A stretch of 64,000 nt of DNA. Origin: Marsupella aquatica (taxonomy: Eukaryota > Marchantiophyta). Made by a program: the position numbers and the translations under genes. The first letter of the stretch is position 1, and each line of letters begins with the position of its first letter. The stretch covers positions 19,716,001-19,780,000 of the forward strand of contig OZ316891.1 in the NCBI GenBank assembly GCA_973895155.1. The letters run 5' to 3'. The notes under the pieces are model-generated. The model ran no database searches. It saw nothing but the letters and a program-made list of their open reading frames with translations, and was not told the origin of the DNA. Of this stretch, positions 39,258 through 50,400 are shown one piece after another.

Positions 39258-39750
39258 AAAAGATGACCATAGGCCATGATGCTATGTATGCTAGTCGAAA
39301 AAACCTTTAAAAGAAACTCTTACACAACCCTGTGGTTATGGTAGTTTAATTCTTTGTGCCCAAAAGCCACCCACCCCTAACTATGAAGCCAGACTCTCTA
39401 CTGTATGTACTATGAGCTGCCATAAAAATGACCATAGGCCATGATCCTATGTATGCTAGTCCAAAACCCCTTTAAACCACTACTTCAGGTATAAAAGGCA
39501 CTTTTGTACTTTGTATGGTATTATACAAGTTCAGCAGAGGCACACAGTGAAGGCAAAAGGCAACGGGCGGAGATTAGGTCGGCCAAAAACAAATTTATTT
39601 ATATTTATATTTGAAAAAACATTTATTCATTTTTGGAGTGAAATAAACCAGCCGTAGATCTCATTGAGGTCGACCCTAAACCCTAAACCACACACACACA
39701 CAGCCCAAAAGCCACCCACCTCTAGCTATGAAGCCAGACTCTCTATTGTA
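39258..39750. repeat. Two interleaved dispersed direct repeats
   Basis: 'gatgaccataggccatgat' and about 30 further bases occur at 39258 and, nearly identical, at 39427. 'cccaaaagccacccacc' plus 'tatgaagccagactctcta' occurs at 39360 and again at 39704. A (CA)n run and two TTTAGGG-type units (39673-39688, reverse orientation) lie just before the last copy. Confidence 0.85.
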
Positions 39751-41160
39751 ATCACTATGAGCGTCCGTTGTCAAGAAGTGGGTGGGAGTAGGAATACAAT
39801 GGGTCTCTACAACACTTGGCATTTATTTATTTACAACTTCAGATCTTCCTTTCCTTAATTAAAGAACCTCCACTGGTGGGGATGTGTATATAAAATCAGC
39901 TCGTATTGTCTTCTAATCCCAAAGCGCCACCAGGGTTGAATATGCACTCACTGGTCTGTCCCTTCCAACAAATGAGAATAAAATAATAGCCCTGGTTGAT
40001 ATTTTTCAGTATTTCTTTATTGCATTTTTGGCACTTGAAGCCTGGGGGGCACCAGCTGGCCTGTGAAGGCAAAGCAGCACCAAGTGAGGGCACAAGGCCA
40101 CCTAGAAGAAAAACACAAGTGGTGGATCGGGGGTCATGGCATGGTGGAAACTAGATACACCGGCCTGGTGGAAACTAGGTACACCAAGGTCCAAGCCTTC
40201 AAACTACTCCAATCAAAACCAGAAAGGTAGAAGTTCACCGTTGCCACAGCAACTTCCCAAAATCAGAGACTGGAAGTATCAATGGGGGCCCTTAGAAATA
40301 TTCAACTTTCTGATTTGGAGGGCCTGAGGACTGGTGAAAAGGCCTTGACCAAGGATACGTCAAACAAATACCTTGACCCAAGTAGACAAGTCTGACCACC
40401 ATAGATGTCTCTAGATGTCACTCCATTTGTCCTCTGATGAAGTTTCATACCATATACGATTAAGGGGACAGTAATCATAACTCTTAGGTCTAAGCATATC
40501 ATATACCCTACAATTCACTCAACCACAGTTCTTGATCGCCATTGCTTGGTCAGCAAATTAAATCAGCTTCCTCCAAATACGGAATCCTAAATACAGAGTT
40601 TGACAGGGTCCATGTGTATTACTTATGCCCCTTAAATGACTCAGTCAAGTCTCAACATCAATCAAATTGCCAGTACCGGCAGACCAGAAGTCACTCAACT
40701 TTGTGTATACCTACTGTAGTCTCCCCTTTATCAGTTTTACCATCCATAAGTTCCCTTCTATCTAGTGATTCATAAAATCCCCGCATGCATCATAGCAAAT
40801 GTTCCAACCCCCATGACCTGAGGTAGCACTATTAGGACAGAAAATCAGGTTCTCCCTTACCTTCACCAAGCTGCCCTCTGTAAACCAGTTTGCCAAGGAA
40901 CTAGGTGAACTAAGCTGCAGCATGTAACGATAGATTTTATAGCCAGGACAAAAACACTATAATTTACCTAAATACATGTCCGACAAATATCGCACCTCCA
41001 AAAAGTTCCAACCATCAAACCTTGCTTATGGCTGTGTTGTGACATTCCCTACTTGCTTATGACTGTGTTGTGACACTCCCTACTGGGTGTGGAGCATATA
41101 TCTGAAAGTGGCTGATGTGTAATTTGTAACACACCTCATACCCCTTTTTCTTCTTTAGCT
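39751..41160. other. No gene recognised
   Basis: Short frames only. A 31-bp tandem pair lies at 41021-41082 (both copies begin 'cttgcttatg' and contain 'ctgtgttgtgaca'). The short duplicated phrase 'ctggtggaaactag' occurs near 40150 and 40170. Confidence 0.5.
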
Positions 41161-42132
41161 TCTTACTAACCTGCCCGCCTAGCTACCCAAATTCACAATC
41201 CTGTCCCCAAAAGTTATTTATTTGTCAACCTGCCCCCCTTTTTGTATATGGGTTAGTAGTACCCAATACAGGGTTCCCGCTGCAAAGTGGCAAGGTTCAC
41301 TGGCCAAAGGTTAACCAGGCGTGATACCGGCTCACCGCTCCCCCTTCCCCATAGCGGAGCTTTATGGGGCAGGCCTGAAACCAGCAAAAATGGGTCACTT
41401 TTGCCTGAAAGTCACCTCACTTAAATGCAACATTTTGCCCCTATTTATACTCACAGAAATGCAGCAATCCTGCATTTTGTGGCTGAGTTTTGGTGACCAA
41501 ACACTGTGCAAATGTTTACACATTTGTCCCACTGTGATCCGATACCATCTTCAGCTTTGGCTTTCAACCTTTGTGCTGGCGGACTTCTCTTGAGCAAAGA
41601 TGAAATTCACAATGGCAAGTCTATGATCATCTAACAGAGTAGTCGACACAAATACATATGTATGTAACCTCAGCTAAGGCTATATCCATGGAACACACAC
41701 GAGATTTTACTGCACTCTAGGTCCATCAGCCATATTGAGTTTTTGCAATACAAGTTCTTCTTATCTCGTAACTGGCTCTGTAGCAATAAGCCTAAGGTAC
41801 TCCTGTCCAAGCAAACACTCATTGGGGATATAGTGTGCAACATGACTAACCTAACCAAGTATGCCACTAAGGAACTTAGCCCTTATTACGATTCCAATCA
41901 TAATTCTAGACCTAAGAGTAAATGCTTAACACCTTTGTCCTGGGGAAGGGGAGGCGGTGAGTTGGGATCTTGCCTGGTTAACCTGCGACCACTTCCACCT
42001 TGCCACATAGCAGCGGGGACCCTGTACTGGGTCATTACTAACCCATGTATGAAGAGGGGGGCAGGTTGATAAATAAATTCATTTTGGGGACAGGATAGTG
42101 AATTCAGGCACTTAGGGGACAGGTTAGTAAAA
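41161..42132. mobile_element. Long inverted-repeat DNA element, about 970 bp
   Basis: The left arm (about 41161-41360) begins 'tcttactaacctgcccgcct'. The right arm (about 41935-42132), reverse complemented, begins 'tttactaacctgtcccctaa'. The arms stay alignable for about 200 bases and share 'atcctgtccccaaaa', 'caacctgcccccct' and 'ggttaaccaggc'. No clear target-site duplication was found, so the ends are approximate. The interior is non-coding and includes the LTR-like block at 41645-41933. Confidence 0.85.
41645..41933 (+). mobile_element. Copia LTR-like remnant (solo)
   Basis: Matches the sequence beside the Copia reverse transcriptase at 57946-58235 (opposite strand). Shared words include 'tccaagcaaacact', 'aagagtaaatgc', 'actctaggtccatcagccat' against 'actctaggcccgtcggccat', and 'cctcagct(a/g)agg'. 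No Copia coding sequence adjoins it here, so it is a solo or truncated LTR. It ends right at the inner edge of the right inverted arm of the enclosing element. Confidence 0.75.
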
Positions 42133-42920
42133 AACTGTTTTCTTCTTTTCTTGGTACCTTATACTTTTGAGTACCCTTGCAAGAGTTTCAGCGTTGATTT
42201 TTATTTCAGACCTCTTTCTCCTAAATAATATTCTTCTCCATGGCAATTTGGTGGAAAAGGTCATTTCCTCTCTATCTGGGCTTTCAGTGTCCAGGTCTGA
42301 CTTATTTTTATTTCCCTTTGTTACAAAGATTCTTGTGCTGTAGAAGTTTCCAAGTCAACTTTAAAAATTGAAAACAAAACGTGCGTTTATTCTCTAAATG
42401 CAACTTCCAAATTTTAGAGATATTTGTCTGCAGTTGTAGCGATACAATGAGGATAAGTGAAGCTTAAGTGAGGACCACTGTGTATGACTTGAGGGAATCT
42501 TACATGGTAGAATATCACTGGTCGATGGACCAAAATTCTTTGTGGATAATACGTATTCAAGAAGTTTTGAAGTGTTCATAGCTTTGAGGGCATCCCTTGA
42601 AGGCAGAGAGGGGTAAAACTGAAAAAGGAGGGCTTTAGAAAATAGTTAAATGATTGGGTAGACTTATTTTAGACAAGAAAGAACCAAAGGCAACTTCATT
42701 GCAAGCTACAGTCTATTGCAATGGTGTCGCCATCTCTTGTCCCGCACACCATCTCACAGAACTTGACTCATGATGGGAACGACTTGGGCAAACTTGCTGT
42801 TGAAGGCATGTCTAAAGGTCCTTTATCGGACCAGGCTGTCTTACACCTGGACAAGGTCTAATTGCAAGGTACGTTACGTACCTGCATTTCATTCACTTTT
42901 CTTATTTACAATTTCTTATT
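42133..42920. other. No gene recognised
   Basis: AT-rich sequence with only short frames and no clear repeat. Confidence 0.45.
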
Positions 42921-43242
42921 GTCTTGTCCCCCAATCTGGTCAAAATTACTAATCTGCCCCAGCTATTAATCTAACTATCAGGTTGCCTTAACGGGACTAG
43001 AGTAACCCAAGATGACACATAATTGGTCTGAGGGGTTCGTAGAGGGCTAGCTCAGGCAAATCACAAGCCTCCATATGACCACATACCAATCAGGTGCCAT
43101 CTTGGGTTACTCTTGTCAACTTAAGCCAACCCCTGTATGAAATGGGTGGGTGGGTTGGGGGGGGGGGGGGAGACAGCCTGATAATAAAGATTAGTTTGGG
43201 GGGAAGATTAGTAATTCCCACCAGCTTGGGTGATCGGATAGT
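42921..43242. repeat. Short inverted-repeat element
   Basis: Exact 16-base arms 'agagtaacccaagatg' at 42999-43014 and its complement at 43098-43113 are the inner ends. Outer arms continue with 'aattactaatctgcccc' (left) against 'aattactaatcttcccc' (right, reverse complemented) and 'ctatcaggttg/ttatcaggctg'. A 14-G run interrupts the right arm. The style ('ttactaa(c/t)ct(g/t)cccc') resembles the arms of the element at 41161-42132, so the two may be related. Confidence 0.8.
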
Positions 43243-45289
43243 AAAGAAACGGCTCTCATTAATTCTATTATCTTCCTGTCTTTACAATTCCCATTGTTAT
43301 TTCTATTGTTGATGAAGTCCCAACTTGAATTGTGCTTGGAGGAGGGGAAACATAGGTAAAATGGATACATTTTGCACTTTTGGGGTCCTGGTAAGTCTTT
43401 CCCCTGGTTGAAAAGGTCATGTTGAAACATGCCGCCGTTCTCAGAATTCTACTTTACATTTTAATTAAATGGCATACGAGAGTGTTACATGCTGTAAGTA
43501 TCTCAATAGCACTAGCCTGTGGTCCAACTAAGTTTTGGCGTTGAGTGCCACTCCTGAGCTTTACAATATTTTTCCTTTGACAGGAAAAAGTCTCACACTC
43601 CATGGAATTTGATCACGTGTTACATCGAATGTAAGGCAATAGTGTGCCAATTTCTATGATTTCGACACTGGGTAGCAGTGAATTTAATCCAAAGATACTT
43701 TTCCCTGTCGATACCAAATGAGGACATTTGGAAATCAGGTGAGAATATGCCACAAGTATGACCACAGGTGCTTCTGGAATTGTTGGAAACAAACAAACAA
43801 ATCCTTTGACTTGGGGTTGCCTTATTGATGTAAAGTTTCTCACGACTCTTTACAAAATTGCTTTACAGGTCTTAGAATTCAAAACTCTGATGAGGAAAGT
43901 TTTAAATATCTCTTGGCAGTCAGGGTAGTCAGGAGGTGCGATCAAAGGTTGGAGTCAGACAAGTAAGCTTTGAGTGACCTACCAATGTTGGGTGACACCA
44001 TGCAACAATGCAAATCACCTCCCTTTTGTGCAGCATTTTGCAAATCTTTTCTAGATCTGCAGGGATACTGGCAGGGACACATCAAGGCTAGCAGAAATGC
44101 CGAGAGGAAATTTGCTATTTGCGATATTTTCTTGCATAGTTACCTTTCGCATAAGGATAGCGCAAATACTCAAAACACATATAGGATCAATTTAGATTTT
44201 GAGAGAAAATAGATTTCAACTTGGCCTTGTGCAATATCATCAAGCACTACAGCACTGCATAACTTTTGTATATCGGCCTGACTGGATGCTACTCATTTGA
44301 CACCTAACTAGTACAGCGTGAAGACAAGCTAGTAGGGCATCACCTTTTCAGGGGCACAAATTTAAGGACCAGGTAGTCGAGTTGTTTGGATTACATACCC
44401 CCACCACAAGCTAGAACAGCATATCTGTGGAAAGTGAAAGTCAAGAATTTCTCGATCCAAGATGAGATGGGCATAAAATCCAGGCATTAACAGATAATGA
44501 GAGCACCTTTCTAGGTGCGGTTCATGAGAGTCTAGGGCACAAGTCCTGACATATGTTACCTTAGCTTGCTGTTCTGCTCATTTTGCCCCTGTCCTGATCC
44601 CCCTCCTGTGGTTACGCCCCAAAATCTGCTCTGGCTTGACCATAATTGATCGTCCAGATTAGTACAGCCGACGTTGGGCCCCTCTCCATAGGGAATCCCT
44701 CAATATAATCAAGGCCAGACCTTACTCCCCTTAAAAGCGGACATTTTACAATTTGTTTCCTTACCTCTTAATAAGGAATTTCTGCCCCTAATACAACTCT
44801 ATATAAGCAAATTGGACTTAATTTTGCTCATGTTGATATGAGCAAAGTTGAACTAGGGTTTCTTGTATGGATCATCCAATATAGCCAAACCAAAAATTGC
44901 TTACAAAGGGGTACACAATATTATCAGTTAACAGCCTCGCTGTTCTTAAATTTTGTGAATCTCAGCCGAGTAGCTAAGATGGGGCCTTTGCTCTTAAATT
45001 TTGTGAGTCTCAGCTGAGTAGCTAAGAGATGGCCTTTTCACATCTCAGCTAGGCAGCTGATATTGGCACAATCTTGGCTGACCTTGCCGAGATAGGCATA
45101 CGGACCCCAAAAAACCAAAACAATTGGGAAAGATATTGGAAAAATCTTTTGGGCAAAATTTGACGTCCATAGTGTATGGATACAGCCCATCTCATCCTGT
45201 CCGTATGGTATGGATGCCCCTTAGTGAAAAAAATTGAAAAAATATTGTCCCCCTCAAACTTATTTTCTTGAGAGTTTCTCTGAGATGAT
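43243..45289. other. No gene recognised
   Basis: Short frames only. A two-copy tandem repeat of about 48 bp begins at 44943 and 44991 ('tcttaaattttgtga(a/g)tctc' then 'gagtagctaaga'). Confidence 0.5.
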
Positions 45290-45635
45290 GTGGCAACCTC
45301 GGGGGGGGGGGTCATTTCCACCGAAGTGGCACATCACGTGCAACAAAGTATAGGCCCATTTAAATAGGTGTGGCGGAAGACTTCCAAAGTTTGGTGGAAG
45401 AACACATAGGACATGTTTTATTGACTAATAACACATAGGCCTATTTAATTATAAAAAATACTTTCTTTAAAGTTTTTAGGGGTTACTTAGTAAAAAATGA
45501 CAAAATTTAAAGAAAGAAAGGGATTTGCAAACAAAAAAAAATTCACTTATAAGTTAAGGGGGTCAAACCCTAAAATGTCACCCACGATGTATGGCCCTCC
45601 ATGTAGTGACCCCCCCCCCCCCCCGAGGTGGCAAC
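45290..45635. mobile_element. MITE with long G-run ends and exact 8-bp TSD
   Basis: The element is 45298-45627 (330 bp). The left end is 'ctc' plus 11 G then 'tcattt'; the right end is 'gtgac' plus a C run then 'gag'. Subterminal 'gtggcacatcacgtgcaac' pairs loosely with 'ggccatacatcgtgggtgac' on the reverse complement. 'gtggcaac' at 45290-45297 and 45628-45635 is an exact 8-bp target-site duplication. The core is AT-rich and non-coding. Terminal G run, following T(C/A)A and a nearby ACGTGC word resemble the element at 36077-36382. Confidence 0.85.
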
Positions 45636-45712
45636 TAATATTAGATTTACTGATGGACTTGACTGATAATTGATAAGATTAATTTACTTGCTTACAAGGA
45701 ATGGGAGTGTTG

Positions 45713-46066
45713 AAAATCCATAAGACAACCAATTGGCTTAGGTCAATTGGCTAGGGGATTTGCCTGGAACTGAGAGGTCCCAGGTTCAATCCCCCCTCCA
45801 TACACTGGGGTGTGGAGGGTATATGTGTGTGGGTGGGATGGGTTTTGTGGGTAGTGGATTGGAGTTCTGATTATCTGCTCGGCCCCTGGTCGTCCACTTT
45901 GTGGCCCTGATTTAATCCTCTCTCCTTCCTGGTGTCCCTGTCGGATCCGTTGGGGCTCACCCTGGTCTGGGTTCCCTACAGAAAAACTGTCACATTGGGA
46001 TGGGGGGAGTCTAATTGTATTTCCTCCCCATTTCCATTCAAGACAAAAAAAAAATCCATAAGACAA
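45713..46066 (+). mobile_element. tRNA-type SINE, copy 2, with TSD
   Basis: The body is 45729-46050. The head has box-A-like 'taggtcaattgg' (45740-45751) and box-B-like 'ggttcaatccccc' (about 45783). The 3' end is an A run. The 16-base 'aaaatccataagacaa' occurs at 45713-45728 and 46051-46066 as the target-site duplication (the first A residues could belong to the tail). It matches copy 1 at 2202-2528 throughout. This exact TSD implies a younger insertion than copy 1. Its LINE partner is not obvious; the 3' end does not match the LINE in this window. Confidence 0.92.
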
Positions 46067-46869
46067 GTTTATACAAAGGAATTGATTTATCATATGGTCA
46101 TTGATGAATGATGTTTCTTATCTGAGAAACATTTTGTCATGAGGCTTAGTTTGCAAGTGATTGGAATCTTGCAAGTATTGCCATTGTAAGTTTTTGTGTC
46201 TCACACCATTCTAGGTAGTATTAGAGTATATCGTGCCCTCCAGGTTTATATGTTTTGTATGTGTGCTATATGAGCCGATAGGGTACAGTTCACATTTGTG
46301 AGGGATAGCTATCCCTTTGTTGTGGCTCAAAGGCTCAACATGAAAACTGTGCATTTTGGACATGTGTGGACATGAGTTCTATTTGTATTTCATTCTCTTG
46401 TGTTTGTGTTATTGGTTTGTGCTTATGTTTGGATGTGTGTGACAAGCGATGTATCTTGTGTAGCGATGTGTATGCGCATGACATGTGTCTACTTCGGGGT
46501 CTACTTAGAAGCTCTTCTTGTGCACCTCCAAAATTGCAACATTCAAAGTCATGTCCCAAGGATTTCTCAAGGATATCCAGCCGCCACCCAAAACCCTCCA
46601 TAAAAGAAATTTTTTGTTAAGTTGCCTTTTAGTGGTATAAGCAATCTCGGGGTGAGGAGAGTATAAACAAACCCTGAAGATAGTTTTTTTCACGACAAGG
46701 ATTGATCTGGACTGTCTTTTATGTCCCAACCGACCCCCTTATCATATAAGATAAGTCAACACTCTGTATAAGAAATCTGTTGACCTAGTCCAAAATATAT
46801 GGTTAGAAGGACTATACTACAGACTTGTGAAAGTTGTATTTTACTTGCTTCCAGATTAGAATATACACA
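46067..46869. other. No gene recognised
   Basis: TG-rich on the + strand at about 46380-46500, giving overlapping meaningless frames. The end approaches the 3' end of the LINE copy on the - strand. Confidence 0.5.
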
Positions 46870-46945
46870 TACTTTATACAGAAAAAGGCCAAATAGAGTA
46901 CAAAAGAATAAACAAGAGAGGTCCCAAGTGGACAAAACCAAACGC

Positions 46946-47040
46946 AAAAGAAGTGAGCAAAAGGAAACCCTAAAAACCAAGAAAGAGGAACTAAAAGAAG
47001 TGAGCAAAAGGAAACCCCTAAAAACCAAGAAAGAGGAACT
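46946..47040. repeat. 47-bp tandem pair in the LINE 3' region
   Basis: Two copies start with 'gaagtgagcaaaaggaaacc' at 46950 and 46997 and share 'aaaaaccaagaaagaggaac'. The second copy has one extra C. Confidence 0.92.
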
Positions 47041-47096
47041 AAAACTACCGCAAATGGACCGAGGTCCTCATCATACCTAGCAAATGTGGCAACAAG

Positions 47097-48425
47097 TTAG
47101 TGGTCTACATCAAGTGTCGAAACTAGATCGGCAAGTGGGACAGGAATGTCCTCTAGGGGGGCTAGCCGCTGCGGAGTCACACTAGCACCCACTGTCAGAG
47201 ATCGACGATAGACGGCCCGAGCTTGAGCACGCTGTAAGGTGATTGAAATGCGTTGGCGAAAGTGCGTGGTCAAAACAGATAGCGGGGGCCCGGTGGGACC
47301 CATCCGGCCGTGAACATCCCGAGCAGCTTGGCGAAGAAGCCCGTCGAACTGATGATGGAGACGCCCAAATATCTCAAGAGCAAGGGGCAGGAAGCTATCA
47401 GATGAAGCTCGTGCAGCATATTTGGCCTCCTTCGTTGTTGCTGCTCGTGATGCTGCTGCCCCTGCCGTTGTTGCCGTTGTCCCAATGATGTCTTGGCGCA
47501 ATGGGTTTGCCACCACTACATCTGCCAAAGTACGGTGACCGTCACAGACCATGGTAAGATCCACCCGTAACCGCTGTGATGGAGGACCAGGTAACTCGAG
47601 CACCACCTCCCGCCGCGCGCAGACCAAAGAGCCAGAGAGAACCTGAGCAGTCGCATCTCTCACAGCGTCATGAACAAAAATGGTTTCGCCGCCCAAACTG
47701 CATCGAAGAAGATGGACACCTGTGGCATCACATGGCTTCCCACAAGTGCAAGTAGGAGGTAAACCAGCAAGAAGTGGGTGGGGCAAGCCCATACGAAGAT
47801 GCATGGCTGTCGCAAACTCCGCTGAAGACATCCGCAGGTGAGGAATGACTGGATTGGCCTGAAGCCAGCCTCCTGCGCCCTTCCCTCTGGAAGAAAGAAT
47901 CCGAGCTCGGTCCGTGTCAGGTGCCTCGGTGAGGATGCTGGAAAGGGTGAAAGCGTGCATACGCCCAACAAGGTCTGCCTGAAGACGGACGGGGTCCAAG
48001 GATAAAAACTCCTGGAATGAAGGTAACGCAGCTCGAACAGGATCGGGTAATGATGACCGCGCCGTGCGCAAATGAACCTGACATGGGAGGGAACCCTCCT
48101 CGACCTCCATGAGAGATGAAAGTAAAAAAGGTCGATCCTCAGTAAGGAAACGATCAGCCAACAATGAGAAGGCGGCCGCCCACGCGCCCAAGAAGGCCAA
48201 AGGTGCAAGGCGCTCAGTGGAAGTAAGCCCAAAACCACCGTGAGAAATAGGAAGACTGAGCTGTCGATGAAGCCACGGAGATGAGAGTAAAGTACCTGGC
48301 CCTAAAAGAGAGGCCAAAGTCTCACGAATGGAGACATCAAACGCTCGGAGGTGTAGATAAAGATCCTCGGTAGGGGGATGTGTCCGAGCCAAATAGGACG
48401 CACGAGGGTGGATGCATCTCAACAA
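47097..48425 (-). CDS. LINE polyprotein C-terminal part (thumb, zinc knuckle, endonuclease-like domain)
   Basis: This 442-codon intact frame lacks the reverse-transcriptase core; the first residues (LRCIHPRA) correspond to the region after the RT thumb in the 56-kb copy. Residues 48-90 hold SPWLHRQLSLPISHGGFGLT and the Ala-rich LAFLGAWAAAFSLL. Residues 226-242 form a knuckle CTCGKPCDATGVHLLRC (Cys 226/228/232, His 238, Cys 242). Next, RVDLTMV...LADVVVANP gives Asp 289 and Asp 302, spaced by 13, then KEAKY and FLPLALEIFG. The C/H knuckle followed by an (R/P)xD-x12-D pattern is the layout of the restriction-enzyme-like endonuclease of R2-type LINEs. Domain naming is inference. No start codon of its own is expected, since it is a truncated copy. 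The frame has stayed open over 1.3 kb, so the insertion is fairly recent. Confidence 0.8.
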   Translation of the reverse strand: MLRCIHPRASYLARTHPPTEDLYLHLRAFDVSIRETLASLLGPGTLLSSPWLHRQLSLPISHGGFGLTSTERLAPLAFLGAWAAAFSLLADRFLTEDRPFLLSSLMEVEEGSLPCQVHLRTARSSLPDPVRAALPSFQEFLSLDPVRLQADLVGRMHAFTLSSILTEAPDTDRARILSSRGKGAGGWLQANPVIPHLRMSSAEFATAMHLRMGLPHPLLAGLPPTCTCGKPCDATGVHLLRCSLGGETIFVHDAVRDATAQVLSGSLVCARREVVLELPGPPSQRLRVDLTMVCDGHRTLADVVVANPLRQDIIGTTATTAGAAASRAATTKEAKYAARASSDSFLPLALEIFGRLHHQFDGLLRQAARDVHGRMGPTGPPLSVLTTHFRQRISITLQRAQARAVYRRSLTVGASVTPQRLAPLEDIPVPLADLVSTLDVDH

Positions 48426-48435
48426 TTGCAGGCAG

Positions 48436-50400
48436 TCATTTCAATTGTTCCCAGCAAAGAGTCTTCACAGGCTATTAATTCACATAATCTGGTTACACCT
48501 AGCCCAAATTATTTCCCGTAATCTGGCTATACCTAGCCCAAATAGCTCACTGCCACTTTAAACATATACCACCAAACCCTAAACCCTGATTCCGCTCCTA
48601 ACATCAGCGTGTGTTGAGGTGATTTGGGATCCTTTGGGTGGTATTTAGTCTTGTGTGCTCTGGCCCCTTGGGGTTGTTGTTCTTTGTGCACCGCTAGTCT
48701 TTGCCACAGTGACCTCTTGAATAAACCAGTGCCTCATCACCCTTTTCTTGACAAGTCAAAAGCAAACAAACAGATACCACCATTTTCCTGGGCATTTTGC
48801 AGCTATTGCCTCATAAATTGTGTCTGGAATTTTTTTTCATCCCCATACTCGCCAAACTGCCCACATACCCACCTTTTCTTGCAGGTCAGATTTTGGCGTG
48901 GCAGCCATAATGCTTTTAGTTATTTATTATTTGTGCCAACCTGATTATCACTAAGATAGTGGCACCCAAGTACGTATCCATGCCATTTTGCAGCCAGCCA
49001 CTATTATTTTAGGGAACGCATGGTTGAGATCGATGTGGACATGCAAACGCTCAAGACTGCGTCAATTCCATTGATACTTAGCTAAAGGCTTATTATTTTT
49101 TTAAAATTTAATTTTTTTTAGCTAAAGGCTTTCAAAAGTGACTATGATGCTTTTCACGTTGTGATCTTCTATCTACAGCCACATAACTATGGTCCCATCC
49201 TGACCTGGTGCCAAAAAAGCACCGGATTCATGACACTTTTCATGTGCCCCAAGTCAACGGCTCTCCTCCTCCTGATAATTCAGGTGATGAGTGATGACAG
49301 AATGACAATGCCACAATGGTGGATGGCTGCGTTCCGAATCTACTCTAGACGATGAAATGTCCAGACCCAATTTGATCCATTGGTGACGTGCATGGGTCCT
49401 GATTAATGATGCACAGACAAAAGTGTAGAATATAGAGGATGAAAAGGCGAAGCATGGAGCAACTAGTGTCCAGCATACTTTTTCTCAATGTGTATCATGG
49501 ATTAATGGACCACTTCTGTGGAAGGGAAGGGAGGAGGGAGATTGACAAAATGGGACACAATTAATTAATTATTTTAATTAGAAGAGTGCATACCCTATAT
49601 ATAGAAATAGTTAGAGGAACTGGGGTTTCTGCCACTATTCCTACCCTAGAACAGTTTGACATTGCCCCAAACTTGGGGGATTCTACTCATACTTGGGGCT
49701 CAAGAACTGGTGGACTCCAAAGGTCATGTGAGAGTTTTGCACTCCAGACCAGGTGGTTCCCAGACAGTAGTTCAAACCAGCAGGATACTACTCAAGATAT
49801 TATTTGATTTTCTTGGGGTTCTGGTCTTTGGCATCCTGTCTCCTGTTTTGTTCTTTGGCAGCTTGATATAATTTGAACCCGCTAGCAAGAACCTGGATTC
49901 CCACTGGAACCCAAGGACAAACACTAAGTGTACTGAGGGCGGACAAAAGGGTTAGGGTGAAAATTTACAGAGTAACCTTGAAGTTAACCCAATAACGTTT
50001 TGGTTAGAAGGCTTTCTTCAGTATGGTCCATACAGCAGCCTCTATTCACCCCGACTAAAGGACCTTGCTACCATGTTTACCCTGTATCAGGTTGTGTAAT
50101 ACACCCTCTCACACTTCCAAGTCGTGATAGTGTAAACTTCCTATGTCCATTTGAGTAGGAGAGTTAAAAGTTTGTGTTCATCTAAGCTTCCAGCTCTCCC
50201 TTTTAGATCTTTCTATATGATGGCCGCTCTTGGTTCCCCATCCACAGGGTTGCCGTCCCAAAATAACTGTAAAAAACATATGAAAAATACCATGAATATA
50301 ATGGAAAGTCTAACTTTTTGAGGAATGGGAAGTTAAGCTAGGGCAATTCAAGGGAGTGAGATCACTATTGACGGAGACAACTGAGTTCAATATCATACAG
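48436..50400. other. No gene recognised
   Basis: Short frames only. 'aaaccctaaaccct' (two telomere-type units) lies at 48575-48588. About 49586-49871 has overlapping 71-73 codon frames without similarity I can name. Nothing else is evident. Confidence 0.5.

Larger units (their letters stand above)
46870..48435 (-). mobile_element. 5'-truncated LINE (non-LTR retrotransposon), copy 1
   Basis: On the - strand the element starts abruptly near 48430 in the middle of the coding sequence (stop codons lie just upstream), runs through a 442-codon frame to the stop at 47097-47099, and ends in a tail near 46870 with 'ttttgtactctatttggcct' followed by an AT-rich end. Abrupt 5' truncation is typical of target-primed reverse transcription. 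The 3' tail includes a two-copy 47-bp repeat. A decayed but longer copy lies at 55990-57945. Confidence 0.85.

Noticed and set aside
45743-46093. 116-codon frame on the - strand
   Set aside because: It lies inside the SINE body and opposes its orientation; SINEs do not code.
47660-48238. 192-codon frame on the - strand overlapping the LINE frame
   Set aside because: It is a shadow of the LINE coding frame; the 442-codon frame contains the recognisable motifs.
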